From assembly GCA_003427395.1 (NCBI GenBank), contig BFEA01000370.1:964746-987070 (forward strand): 22,325 nucleotides of DNA, written 5' to 3'. Made by a program: the position numbers and the translations under genes. Source of the stretch: Chara braunii (taxonomy: Eukaryota; Streptophyta; Charophyceae; Charales; Characeae). A model generated the notes under the pieces. That model saw nothing but the letters and a program-made list of their open reading frames with translations, did no database searches and had not been told where the DNA came from. This document shows positions 1 through 9,138 of this stretch, in pieces; the stretch's first letter is position 1, and every line of letters starts with the position of its first letter.

Positions 1-310
1 AANCNGNTTCTGAAACCACNAGTGNGGGGGCTGATGCCATGGCTGCTCATTGATTCTCCCTTTCGTCACAAGTTTGAAAGTCCANAAANTATGGAGTTGT
101 GTGTCCNGGAACATCGCTGGTCATGATAACACCCTNTCTCTGTTCTTAGTGGCAAAATCTAGTGCCTAGTGATTGGGAGCCGAATTTGGTATCCTTGAGA
201 ATTGATCCTTTCTCNTAGACCTGTGNATCCAAACGGANTGTTTGATAGGGTGAATAATTTTCGCAATTTGCTGCGCCGCAAGAAGAGCATATAAACCTCC
301 TCCNCACAGT
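1..310. other. Low-quality leader with scattered Ns, no gene seen
   Basis: About a dozen and a half single Ns are scattered through these bases. A short minus-strand open frame (146-337) runs through them but has no recognisable motif and depends on N positions, so I do not call it a gene. Confidence 0.6.
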
Positions 311-311
311 N

Positions 312-335
312 GGGGCGGACAGGCATATCCGCCCC
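312..335. repeat. Short perfect hairpin GGGGCGGA / TCCGCCCC
   Basis: Two 8-base arms (312-319 and 328-335) are perfectly complementary around an 8-base loop. The hairpin sits at the outer edge of the left copy of the long inverted repeat described next and may mark an element end. It could also be chance in GC-rich DNA. Confidence 0.5.
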
Positions 336-445
336 ACATACCCTATCGGTCGCTGAGGACCTCGGAAGCGGGCGCGGCGAGTGACAGGCGCCGTTGCCCT
401 TGGCTTCAGCGAACGGCAGGTGACCCCTCCCCGGGTTTCCTCACA
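312..445 (+). repeat. Left copy of a long inverted repeat
   Basis: This stretch matches the reverse complement of about 4009-4145. The best part, 353-445 against 4101-4009, has 15 mismatches in 93 bases and no gaps by my hand alignment, about 84 percent identity. It can be read in one open frame containing LRTSEAG and PWLQRT, shared with the right copy. The outer 40 bases are more diverged. It may be a terminal inverted repeat or simply two insertions of one dispersed repeat. Confidence 0.75.
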
Positions 446-446
446 C

Positions 447-726
447 CGTTACAGACATTCTCGCTCTATGAGGTCTTGTTCTATATGCGCTCTGAGTAAA
501 ACGGTAACCGGGAAGCCCTCGTTCATTAATTGTCTACCTACATCAACCCCTGTCGACGTCCGCACCGGCATATCCGCTACTGACTATCCGCGTATAAATA
601 TCTCAACTCTTCCAAACCCGCGTACTTATCATGGACGCGCCTTTTACATTAGTCAATTAGATAGGCTGGTCTCAGGCAATCTACCCAGCAGGTCACATCG
701 ATCAGTCCTCTTAGGGTCTCGTTACC
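447..726. other. Interval between the left inverted repeat and the decayed frame
   Basis: The minus-strand frame of the decayed element seems to go on here in a different phase (for example VADMPVRTSTGVDVGRQL), again with stops. It is probably more of the same degraded coding sequence. Nothing else is recognisable. Confidence 0.3.
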
Positions 727-2049
727 CTACCTCGCGCAGACGGCGAAGTAGACGTCCTTAAACCGAGGCGCTAATCCCAACCAGGAAGCGTAAAATGTAT
801 CGTTGACCGCTCTGCTTAGGTTGTCGGCGCCTTCATACGCCTGTCCTATTACGAACATAGGCAGGGCCCACCTCCAACCCTCTATAGGGTAGAAGTTCGG
901 TTTCGGGGTTCCAAATACGATGCGGACTATGGACTGACTATCTCTTGCAAAACTACTAAGTCGCCAATTCACGATGAATTTCGCTAGAGCTTCGTATTTC
1001 CACTAGATTCTACTAACACCAACGAGCGTTAGTCCTATCTCAAGCTCTCGAGCCCTGTCAAACACCAGGTGTCCTATCGCCTCCACCTGTCGAGCACCAT
1101 TCGCTCCTCTACTCTCTAGGATCACAGTCTATAGAAAGACACCTTCCGCTAGCCACGTTCCCGCATACCTAGTCGGCGTCCTCCCGCTCTTGTCTAAGCG
1201 CACTGGAAGAGGGATATCGAACCCTAGAGCGGTCTCCCTAGGTTTAATCAACCTCTTGGCCCTGTAAGAATCGGAATCGTGTCGTAGTAGGTACGACCAC
1301 CACGCACTCGAGTCGCTCCTCATTTATCCATCCACCTCATACCTTGCAGCTCTAAAGCACCGCGCTCATCTAGGCACGAAGGTCGACCACTATCCTCGGG
1401 AATTGGATCGCGCCTGCATCGGCGTCGTCCTCCTTTACCTCCTCCTTTGACTCAGAGTCCTCCTCTTCCATGCCTCCTCGTCATCGACGTTGACCTCGTC
1501 GACCAAACGGTACCCCGATGCCCCTATAATCTTGTAGTATCGCCTCAACTGATAGGGAGCTATCAGAGCCTCGCTTCCCCACCACGAGTCTCAATGCTCC
1601 GTGTAAAGCCGGTCTATCGATGTGATATACTCAGGCCCAACTCGGAGCTCACGGTCTTGCAAATCCCACACGTACGGCGACGACGGTTGCCTCCACTTGT
1701 AGCCTTCGTCTCTCCAGCCTCCCGACGAGCTAGGAGCAATGGACCGGATCAACGCTATAAGCTGGATCTGCTCGTCTCCCCAACGGGGTCCAACAGTCAC
1801 GAGGGAGTAGTAAATATAATGGGAGTCGAAATCTCCCCTCGAGAAGTACTTGAGCTCCCTAGAGGTGAGATAAGCCTCGACCAAACCGCCTATTCTGCCG
1901 AACACCAGGTCGACCATAGACGTGGGAATGGTCGCCCTTAGTCTACAGCCCGAGTGCGGGAAGAACCCGCTGCATATTCCTCTACCAACGGGGGTGGCCA
2001 CATCCGTGTAGCGCACTAGAGGATATGAACGAGAAAAACAAGAAGTCAA
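727..2049 (-). pseudogene. Decayed minus-strand reading frame, probably from a mobile element
   Basis: Three open stretches of 152, 64 and 81 codons (1591-2049, 1129-1323, 727-972) lie in the same minus-strand frame. Protein-like sequence also runs through the gaps, broken by in-frame stops at 1591, 1435, 1390, 1129, 1003 and 727. A probable frameshifted patch lies at 1324-1434. The longest run contains RYTDVATPVGRGICSGFF and a Trp/Tyr-rich segment. Near the end, ELEIGLTLVG followed by GADNLSRA faintly resembles the end of a retroelement RNase H, but no YxDD reverse transcriptase motif is present. I cannot assign a family. A plus-strand frame (1447-1941) overlaps; I prefer the minus strand because its frame continues through several segments. 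Confidence 0.35.
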
Positions 2050-2072
2050 AAAAAGTCAAAACTCTAAAAATT

Positions 2073-2126
2073 TTGGCAGCACTTCGCCTTCCCCCCGTTG
2101 GGATGGGGTTCGGGACGATGTCCCTA
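2073..2126 (+). repeat. G-rich 50-bp dispersed motif, copy 1
   Basis: The core CCCCGTTGGGATGGGG is followed by TTCGGGA and, a few bases later, TCCCT. It recurs at 2843-2894 and 3014-3071. The shared segment includes the preceding T- or A-rich run and GCAGCA. The core can fold as a short CCCC/GGGG hairpin. It lies just downstream of the decayed minus-strand frame. Confidence 0.85.
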
Positions 2127-2842
2127 TAAGAAAATTTCCTACCTGGGTACTAAGAAAGACCTAAGCTGCCCTGGATATCGAGGGTATAAAATTCCGGACT
2201 CAAACTGAGCTTAAACACCTTACACTCAAATTTCCTTAAATACAAGGCGAGTGCTCTATTTGAGGGAATTCAATCTACTCAACCCTCCAGCACGCTTTTG
2301 ACCAGCAGATTTTGTCCCCTAATCAGAAACTCAAAATATAGGAAGTGGATACTCCCTTTTTAAATTTTTAAGCCATTATTTTATTTTTAATAAATTTTAA
2401 GAATTTAATTAATAGAAATTACAAATAAATAATAAAATTTGCACTCCCCCGCCCTCAGTACCTAGGGGGAGTAGACCCAAGTGAAAAAGAAGTGCGAAGC
2501 AAGTCGCAACTTATTTTTGTCATTTTGCTTAGCTTTATTTTTTATTTTTATCAATTAATTGCCAAATTTTAAATTTAATTAGAAAAAATTACCATTCTTT
2601 GTTTCGGTTCGTAGTGATGGCAAAACAAAATCCGCTAAAAAACAAATATGTCCTGCAACCCTTTTCTAGTCCCTTCTAAAGGATTTTATCATGTTTTTTA
2701 AATATTAATTAAAAAAAAATAGGTTCAATTTGAATAAACCCCTTTTCTTATTTCATATTTATCAAAAGTCAGAACATACCAAGGCTCGCTGATTTTCAAG
2801 ATTCTGGGGAGTGAAAAATTATTTCAGGTAATTTTTAAAAAA

Positions 2843-2894
2843 TTCAGCAGCATTTCCCCTCCCCCCGTTGGGATGGGGTTCAGGACAAATCCCT
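2843..2894 (+). repeat. G-rich 50-bp dispersed motif, copy 2
   Basis: This copy has CAGCAGCATTTCCCCTCC, then the CCCCGTTGGGATGGGGTT core, then CAGGAC and TCCCT. It lies in strongly AT-rich sequence about 770 bp from copy 1, with the same orientation. Confidence 0.85.
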
Positions 2895-3013
2895 CAAATA
2901 GTGTTGCCAAAAATAAAAAACAAGTAAAATAAATAAAAAATAAAAAAATGATTTTTTATTTAATTCTTAGTCAATTTTATTATCAAAAAATCAAATTAAA
3001 TGGGAAATTTTAA

Positions 3014-3071
3014 TTTTTTTCGGCAACAATTCCCCTCCCCTCGTTGGGATGGGTTTCGGGAGGTGATCCCT
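3014..3071 (+). repeat. G-rich 50-bp dispersed motif, copy 3
   Basis: This copy reads CGGCAACAATTCCCCTCC, then CTCGTTGGGATGGG with TTTCGGGA and TCCCT. It is about 165 bp after copy 2 in the same orientation. All three copies share A/T-rich leaders, so the repeat unit probably starts before the G-rich core. Confidence 0.85.
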
Positions 3072-3315
3072 TGATTTGCTGTTGAAGGAAGAGCAAAAGT
3101 AATTGCGGATGAAAGATAAGAATTTCGACTTTTAATTAATTTGTAGATTGATTTTATTTTTTATTAATTTAATTAGCAAAAAAATCAGATTCATTCCTTT
3201 TTCTTCCGCAAGTATTCTTTATGCAAAAAAAAAACAGGTCTCCATAACCCTCGTAACTTGCAAGATTTTGAAGTTAGAATTTAATTAAAGATAGTCTTGC
3301 ATACCTATACTTGTA

Positions 3316-3356
3316 TTAGGGTTTCCCCTAATTAGGGTTTCCCCCGATTAGGGTTT
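3316..3356 (+). repeat. Three phased telomere-like TTAGGGTTT motifs (telobox-type)
   Basis: TTAGGGTTT occurs at 3316, 3332 and 3348, exactly 16 bases apart. Between the first two lies a perfect 12-base palindrome, CCCTAATTAGGG (3326-3337). The motif contains the reverse complement of the plant telobox AAACCCTA and matches the plant TTTAGGG telomere unit over one repeat. Teloboxes occur in plant promoters and at old internal telomeric sites. Which applies here is not clear, since no gene follows. Confidence 0.7.
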
Positions 3357-4008
3357 TGGGTTTTGCGCGCAATCGCACGCGCACCGTAAACTCCCGATCA
3401 CCGTGAAACTTTTTCGTTGGATTTCTTTAGGTTCAAGGTTAAAAGTTATCGGATTACTTCTTTTTTTTTTTGTCTCTTTTTTTTTAAATAATATTGCAAA
3501 AAAAATCACAATCTCCCCTTATATTCTTTTACTTTTGTTTCTGTCTGGGGTCGTCGTTCCTACAAATGAAGCCCGTTTTTCCCGATCAAGGTCTCAAAAC
3601 ATCGGGAAAAATAAATGGGACGACTTTGTTCCAGCGGGTGTCTCCAATTTTGGCTTTAATTTTCCGTAATTAATTTAAAAAGAAAATTAAGATTTTTAGA
3701 ATAATATTTCCAGAATTAAAGAAAATTGATTATTTTAGTTTCTAGCCATAAGATTTTTATAAAAATGGTACCAAAATATTCGCCTTAATGCAAGGACAAA
3801 CTTTGATCCAGTGACTGTTCGCGCAAAATGTCCGGATCAAAAGATATTTAGAAAAAACGAATTGCTTAAAATAAATAAAAAGAAAAAAATCAACTAATGA
3901 ACCTCTCAAGCTAGTCACCCACTGGCTAATAGCCTGTGCACCCCCGTTTGATAGGGGAAGGCCGAGGCCTTGGGGGTGCAGTCCCCTCCCTTGCAACGAC
4001 GCTAAAGT
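3357..4008. other. Intergenic stretch before the right inverted repeat
   Basis: An 88-codon plus-strand frame (3403-3669) rich in Phe, Leu and Ile runs through T-rich sequence and looks spurious. The rest is AT-rich. Around 3900-4008 the DNA becomes GC-rich, with a GCACCCCC/GGGGGTGC inverted pair (about 3938-3980) next to the right inverted repeat. Confidence 0.45.
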
Positions 4009-4145
4009 TGTGAGAAAACCCGGGGAGGGGTCGCCTATTGTTCGTTGAAGCCAAGGGCTACATCGCCTGTTACTCGTTGTGCCCGCTTCCGACGTCCTCA
4101 ACGACGAGCAGCGAGTCGGGGACTGGAACACCTCTTACGCCCCCC
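4009..4145 (-). repeat. Right copy of the long inverted repeat
   Basis: This is the reverse-complement partner of 312-445, about 3.6 kb away. Of the 15 differences in the 31-codon core, 11 are C-to-T or G-to-A going from the left to the right copy, the direction expected from deamination of methylated cytosine. It lies in a 124-codon minus-strand open frame (3757-4131) that continues GDPSPGFLTTLASLQGRG. I do not recognise that peptide and do not call it a gene. Confidence 0.75.
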
Positions 4146-4853
4146 TTTTTACTTCGAAAATCTTTCTGGTGAGGAACAGGAAATGTAAAGAATATGATCA
4201 GAAACAATTTTTTTTGCATCATTAAGTGAATCTTCCCTCTGCGCCCAGATCCTCTTTCGAGGGTTTGCCCTAGTTTTAATTGTGCTCACAGTAAACCAAT
4301 TTGTGCGATCGCACGTCCCTGACTGGTCAGAAAAGCAAGCTCAATCTTTGAGCAGCCTTAGCTTAAGGCTTTTTTATATCAGGGTTCTTATACCGCAATT
4401 TAGGGAGGTTTGTTGACAATCTCCTCGTATTAATAATGTCACTTTAAGTAGTCGTTTTGAATCAAGGGAGACCGTCCACAAGCTTTCTCTATTTTATTTT
4501 TGTTTTTATTTATATATTTTTTTGAAAAGCACAACTTTCAACTGAGACACACCCAGCGTGTGACAGGTTCTGGTTCAGATGTGCTCACTTACACCATCTC
4601 CAGCGGACAGAGTTCTTCCTTTTTTCCTGACTGCGCGCTCATGATTCCCCCCCCACTGTTTATCTGTGCTTTCCCTGGTTCTTTCGTGGTGATCAGTACA
4701 ACCACTCTCTCGGCCTCGGGGGGAAAAGGTAGCAAGTCGACTATCGATTTCTCACTGGATTTAAACAGAATGTCTTCCTGCAATCACCATCTTCTTGAAA
4801 AGTGTCGTAGAATGAGCGGACGAGTAGTCTTAAGAGAATTCTCAGACCCACTA
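4146..4853. other. Intergenic stretch, nothing recognised
   Basis: Open frames of 64-120 codons exist on both strands but lack motifs. A GAGGGTTTGCCCTAG segment near 4259 and a GCGATCGCAC segment near 4306 recall the telobox region at 3316-3380, which may be an old duplicate. Confidence 0.4.
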
Positions 4854-5017
4854 AAATTTTAGTTCACATGAATGAGCAACCGTCTCATTTATCAACAAGT
4901 TTCAATACCGATCCAAGTTGGGGAGCGAGCGGTTTGATCTGCAGCTTATGACGATGATGGAGAATTTTCGAACCCTGTAGAATTTTAGTTCACATGTATG
5001 AGCAATCGTCCCATTTT
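4854..5017 (+). repeat. Direct repeat with 126-bp period
   Basis: AATTTTAGTTCACATG, followed by ATGAGCAA and CGTC, occurs near 4855 and again near 4981. The two copies match over about 37 bases with four or five differences. The segment between shows no further obvious copy. It is probably a two-unit tandem duplication. Confidence 0.75.
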
Positions 5018-5460
5018 CTACGTAGTTGATTCGCTGAACCATCCGAGTTTCCTGCTAGAGTTTTTGTTTATAAAACAAGAGAGGATTACGCTTGCTACAC
5101 TCTAGGATTGATGGGGTTGTTGTACCCTCTCTCTTGGATTCTCGAAAAGTGGAAAAAGGGGAAAAAAAGGGAAAAGAAGTTAAAATTATAATTCATTGTA
5201 TACTTAGTTCTCCTACTCAATTTATAGGAAACCGTGAACTCTGTGTGTTCTCGATTTTTGTGGGAGCAACGGCCCAGATCAGCTGACTTTCAGACTAAGA
5301 AAAGCACTTCCGAGTCTGGGAGGAGAGATCGAGGAACAGTGGTAAGGATCTCCATTGTCGCTAGTGGTGCTGGAAACTCGGGATTATAGACTTGGTCATA
5401 TCCGAAACGGTTCTAGATTAGAAAATTTGTTGTCACCATCCTGCCAAGTCTCAGCAGAAG
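5018..5460. other. Intergenic stretch, nothing recognised
   Basis: Only short motif-free frames occur, the longest plus-strand one being 64 codons (5092-5286). I see no repeat or RNA structure. Confidence 0.4.
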
Positions 5461-5800
5461 CACATTCGCAACGATCTTTGGGTATCATCAACAGTTGTTT
5501 AGATGCTCACTTATCTCATCGTAGGTGGGCTTGAATCCTTACTTGGATCATCAGTCGAATGTTGTCGTGACTTTGACTTACGTAACCGTTGGTCCCACTG
5601 GCGGGATGACACACTCCGTTATCAGCAAAAAGTGGTTGTTGTTTCCACACGCGAGATTCCAGTATCATCAGTCGATTGCAGCTGATGTCCACTCACGTCG
5701 CTGCTATTGCTATTGGCGTGATGTTAGGTCCCGTCAACACCCGGAAGCAGGTATTCACCCATCCTGCAGTAATGATAAAGCTCGTTTCAGGCAATAGTAG
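5461..5800 (+). repeat. Weak degenerate tandem repeat around ATCATCAGTCG
   Basis: Related segments occur near 5482 (TATCATCAACAG), 5547 (GATCATCAGTCGAATG) and 5662 (TATCATCAGTCGATTG). The second and third also share a following GT/TGTC-rich stretch. Spacing is irregular. This looks like an old diverged minisatellite; open frames across it are low-complexity shadows. Confidence 0.3.
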
Positions 5801-7070
5801 CTGGCCTTTCTGCCAGCAACCGTGACTCAAATCACCAGAGGCAATGTCTATCTATGTCGTACACTGTGACGACCGTTCTCGCTACCAACTGCAGTAACTC
5901 CCGATCTCCTGTGACAATGACGGTCCCCCTTTCGAGCGATAATAGTCGTTCCCACCACGAGTGCAGTGGCTCCCGATTCAATCGACGCAATGGTGCTCGC
6001 AGTTTCGAGCGATGATGGTCGATTCGTCAATAGAGTGCGTTACTGCATCTGACTCGCCCGATCCTGCTGACTGCTCTCAGAAAGACCACGTCTCATACAG
6101 TCTCCAGCGCGACCTGCGAACGCCTGTCGTGCAACTTCCCTCTCAAAGTCCGCATACCACTAGCACCTTCTCGATTTCTCATACTTCCTGGCTGCAACGA
6201 GGCTCTCACGAGTCCGCCCTGCGAGCTGCGAGCAGGTTACATGATTGTTTTTGTCTAGGATCAGGACTTTTCTTGCTCGTTCATCTGACCTCCACGAGTG
6301 CAGGTGCTCCCTTGAAGAGGTCCTTAAGAGCGGCGAGGACAACTGAGTTCCCCGGGCGTGCGTCAGTAGTGCTCCGTCTGTTTGAGTCTACGTCCGTATG
6401 AGCTCTCCGAGTCATCCATCCTTTGTGCCGCCTCCACACGGTGATTCCCCTTAGCATCCACTAGCGAGGACTTCACGCCCTGATCAACACGCTCGAACAC
6501 TGTGTACGCCGGATGCGTCTCCCTAATTGCCCCTTCTCTCTATGTCTCACTTCTACTCTGAGTTGAGCAGCGCACGACACACGCTAGGCACCCTTCCATC
6601 ACACAACCCAAGTTGAACTTGGACGTTTCCCCCTCCTGACTGAAACGCACGTGCGCTGAGTACGCCTGGCACGCGTCAAAACACCCCTCCCGCTCCGCAC
6701 TATCTGAATGTCCTTTCTCCCCCCCTGTGCCTCGTTCATTCCCCGTCTTATTCATCAAGCGGGCCATCAAAGCTCCGCTCAGAGTACTCGAGTGGGCGGG
6801 GTACACGAGGCGCGCTGAATGCCCCCCCTTTCTCGCTGGTCTCTTTTTTTATCCGCACGGGAGCCTAGCAACGCAGGGCGCTGGCCTCGAACGGGACTGT
6901 GGGCAACGAAGGCACTAGTGGCACCGAAGCTGCAAGCCTAGGCCCAACATAAGCTGAGGGTGCATCTGCAGGATGAGAAAAATGGTCAAGGGAACTGGAT
7001 TATCTGCACCCATGATCACCAAAAAAAATCATTGCCCCCATTTTAGAGTCAACTGTCGTGACTAGAATCA
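5801..7070. other. GC-balanced intergenic stretch, no gene recognised
   Basis: Frames up to 146 codons occur on both strands but lack family motifs and overlap one another. TTTCGAGCGAT appears at 5931 and 6002, each near a CTCCCGAT segment, a trace of short tandem duplication. From 6420 to 6850 the sequence is pyrimidine-rich with C runs. Confidence 0.4.
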
Positions 7071-7109
7071 GTACCACTGACCCATCAAACTCTCTACTGT
7101 ATTCAGTGA

Positions 7110-7330
7110 CTGTGCCAAGGAATAATAGCGTCGCCGCAGTGATCCGTACCTAAGCTGGAGATCAAAATTATGGTGCCATGTTCCAATGTCGTACCAAGAA
7201 GTAATAATATCTAACCGTAGTGAACCGTCCAAGTCTCTCGCTAGTGATCGTGTCACCGTAACCAGGCTGCCATGTAACTAGAATAGTACCAGAATGATGA
7301 TATTGAGCCGGAGTGAACTGCAGCAGCCCC
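7110..7330 (+). repeat. Degenerate tandem repeat, 80-95 bp period
   Basis: Three related segments, GGAATAATAGCG.CGCCGCAGTGA (7119), GAAGTAATAATATC..CCGTAGTGAA (7198) and GAATGATGATATT..CCGGAGTGAA (7291), follow one another. Each is preceded by a GTACCA-like word. Divergence is high. Further GTACCA/ATACCA words continue to about 7700, so the array may be longer. Confidence 0.45.
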
Positions 7331-7830
7331 GGACCCAACTAAATACCATGTCAAGTCGAAAGCGTGCCGTACCAATACCGAACCTGAAAAATGTGAACAG
7401 ACCGCAATGTGCGGCCCCAGTACGATACCTGCGTCGAAGCAGCAACCTTACACAACCAATGTCAATTGCCATATCGAGTGGCAAGTGTGTCGTACTAGTA
7501 CCAGACCAGCAACCATCCCAAATTAATAAACCCAACCAGCGATCATACCAAGCCAAAGTCACGAACCACAACTCAGATGTCGTTCCAAACACCACAAGCA
7601 CCATGCCTGTACCAGATCAGTTTTCATACCGGTTCCGGACCCGATACCGCACCAGACGTCAATTGTCGTATATGTACCAACTCCCATATCATACCAAGAA
7701 GAGTCGGCCGCTGTCGCTAGAAATCAATCCGTTGGCCCAACCACATACATATCCAACGTCCACCTCACAAGGTGTCGAAATAATCGATTGTCGACATCGT
7801 ACGTCACTCAACAGGCCATAGGATATCGGT
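7331..7830. other. CCA/TACC-rich stretch, probably degraded repeat
   Basis: The words ATACC, GTACC and CCAAC recur at short intervals. A 175-codon plus-strand frame (7294-7821) and a 108-codon minus-strand frame both cross it, which is what a stop-poor repetitive sequence gives. Neither has a domain I recognise. Confidence 0.35.
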
Positions 7831-7839
7831 AGGATGTGG

Positions 7840-8092
7840 GCATTGCACGCTAAATAGCTCCCGGATTATGACAAGGCTGATAATTAGGGAAAATCCGGTA
7901 AAATTTAATAAATAAAGGAGATTCATTAAAATCAATAGAAACAAATAAATAGATAAACTCAGGTTTAAATCATTGAGACCTAATCGGATAAAAAATATTA
8001 AATAATCATTAATTACTTGTTTTTCAATTTGTTTTATTATTTTCAACTTTATTGGTCGTTTTTAATTTCTTCATTAAATTAAATAAAATTTG
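7840..8092. other. AT-rich spacer
   Basis: About 250 bases of strongly AT-rich DNA with sharp borders against GC-balanced sequence on both sides. A Leu/Ile-rich minus-strand frame (7804-8046) is a composition artefact. Candidate roles include a matrix-attachment-like region or the spacer of a decayed element; nothing in the sequence decides. Confidence 0.5.
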
Positions 8093-8365
8093 AGGCTCGT
8101 ACTCTCGGCAACTGGTCAGCGTGAAAAAGGCCGCCCGAGAGCCTACTGCTATTCCTTTGCCTCATGGTTGACTGATTCAAAGACAGCCTCCGAACAGACA
8201 GAAAGGGTAAGTGTCAAGTGCGGTGGAGTCGACTGTTTATCTTATTTATTTTTCCAACATCGAATTTCTCTCTTACCACTCTGCTTAAATCCAGGGCTAG
8301 TCAGATACCTTTGAGACTGTAGATAGCAAAGATAAAAGACCAGAATCTCTTAATCTGTGCAAATG

Positions 8366-8573
8366 GGACCTTGCCCCCGGTCAGTTTACAGAAGGAGGGA
8401 GTAGAGTCAGGGTCTCTCCACACCAATGTCGAAATTGGAGTTCTCAACATTTTTTCTTCGCCACAAATACTATCAAAGAAAAAATGTTGAAAACACTTCG
8501 ACAATCGTCAGAGAAGTGGTTTCGACATGGGTGTAAAATGACCCTCTTTCAGAAGGTCGCGTTTCAACATCTC
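8366..8573. repeat. Foldback (imperfect inverted repeat with a perfect 14-bp stem)
   Basis: CAACATTTTTTCTT at 8445-8458 is perfectly complementary to 8476-8489 across a 17-base loop. Outside this stem the arms remain related: the left arm reversed gives TTTCGACATTGGTGT...GACCCT...TTCTG, and the right arm gives TTTCGACATGGGTGT...GACCCTCTTTCAGAAGG. The diverged hairpin therefore has arms of about 80-90 bases. This could be a foldback transposon remnant, a MITE or an inverted duplication. Confidence 0.6.
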
Positions 8574-9138
8574 GTAAACGAGGTTGTGAAGGGTATGCGG
8601 ATTTCAATATTTATCAGGGTCCCATTGTCGGGCAGCCACAGACCGATCGGCTACCCAACATACAAGGGATTCGTCCCTCAACCTAACGTTTGGTTAGGAT
8701 TTGTCGGGTACTCTTGCAGGAACCCTCGGGGAAAATTAGAGGTCGTCGGAGGAACCCTAAATTCCCCAGTGTCGGTCGTAGGAACTCCAACTTATCAGTC
8801 GAGAAAGTGGGAGTGATTGACGGTTAGCCCTCCAGTCATGATGCTGATGGAGTTGAGAATGACACAGGAGCTTCCCTGTACTCGAGGGGTCACTCTTCAC
8901 GCTGCGAATGAAGAATGTTTGGGCTTAGAGGCGCCTGTAGAGACTTTGGTGGAGGGTAATTTTTGAAGGACTTGAGTTCGATGCTACTAGGTTGATAGGG
9001 GCTTAAGTCTCGCCGTATTGAGAACCACTAAGTTTTTTTGTTAACTTTGCTCAGACTTGAGTTATGATGTTTGTTAGACCTTGTTCTCGCAAGTCTACTG
9101 CTTGATTTTAGAAACGTTTATTTTCTTGTCTTTTGATG
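8574..9138. other. Intergenic stretch with short degenerate repeats
   Basis: Between 8715 and 8800 the word AGGAACCCT or AGGAACTCC recurs three times about 35 bases apart, alternating with GTCGG/GTCGT words, suggesting a short decayed minisatellite. Nothing else is recognised. Confidence 0.35.

Larger units (their letters stand above)
2127..3310. other. AT-rich intergenic block
   Basis: Long A and T runs dominate, with no open frame of note. The only islands of normal composition are G-rich motif copies 2 and 3 and a CTCCCCC/GGGGGAG hairpin near 2443-2470. The sequence to the left is GC-balanced, so the change is abrupt. It may be the non-coding or terminal part of the same degraded element. 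Confidence 0.6.

Noticed and set aside
1447-1941. 164-codon plus-strand frame
   Set aside because: It overlaps the minus-strand decayed frame, which extends in the same phase through several further segments, so I treat the plus frame as a shadow. This choice is not certain.
3403-3669. 88-codon plus-strand frame just after the telobox cluster
   Set aside because: Phe/Leu/Ile-rich translation of T-rich DNA. The position after possible promoter motifs is tempting, but there is no protein motif.
7294-7821. 175-codon plus-strand frame
   Set aside because: It crosses a degraded tandem repeat and overlaps an opposite-strand frame. No family motif is visible.
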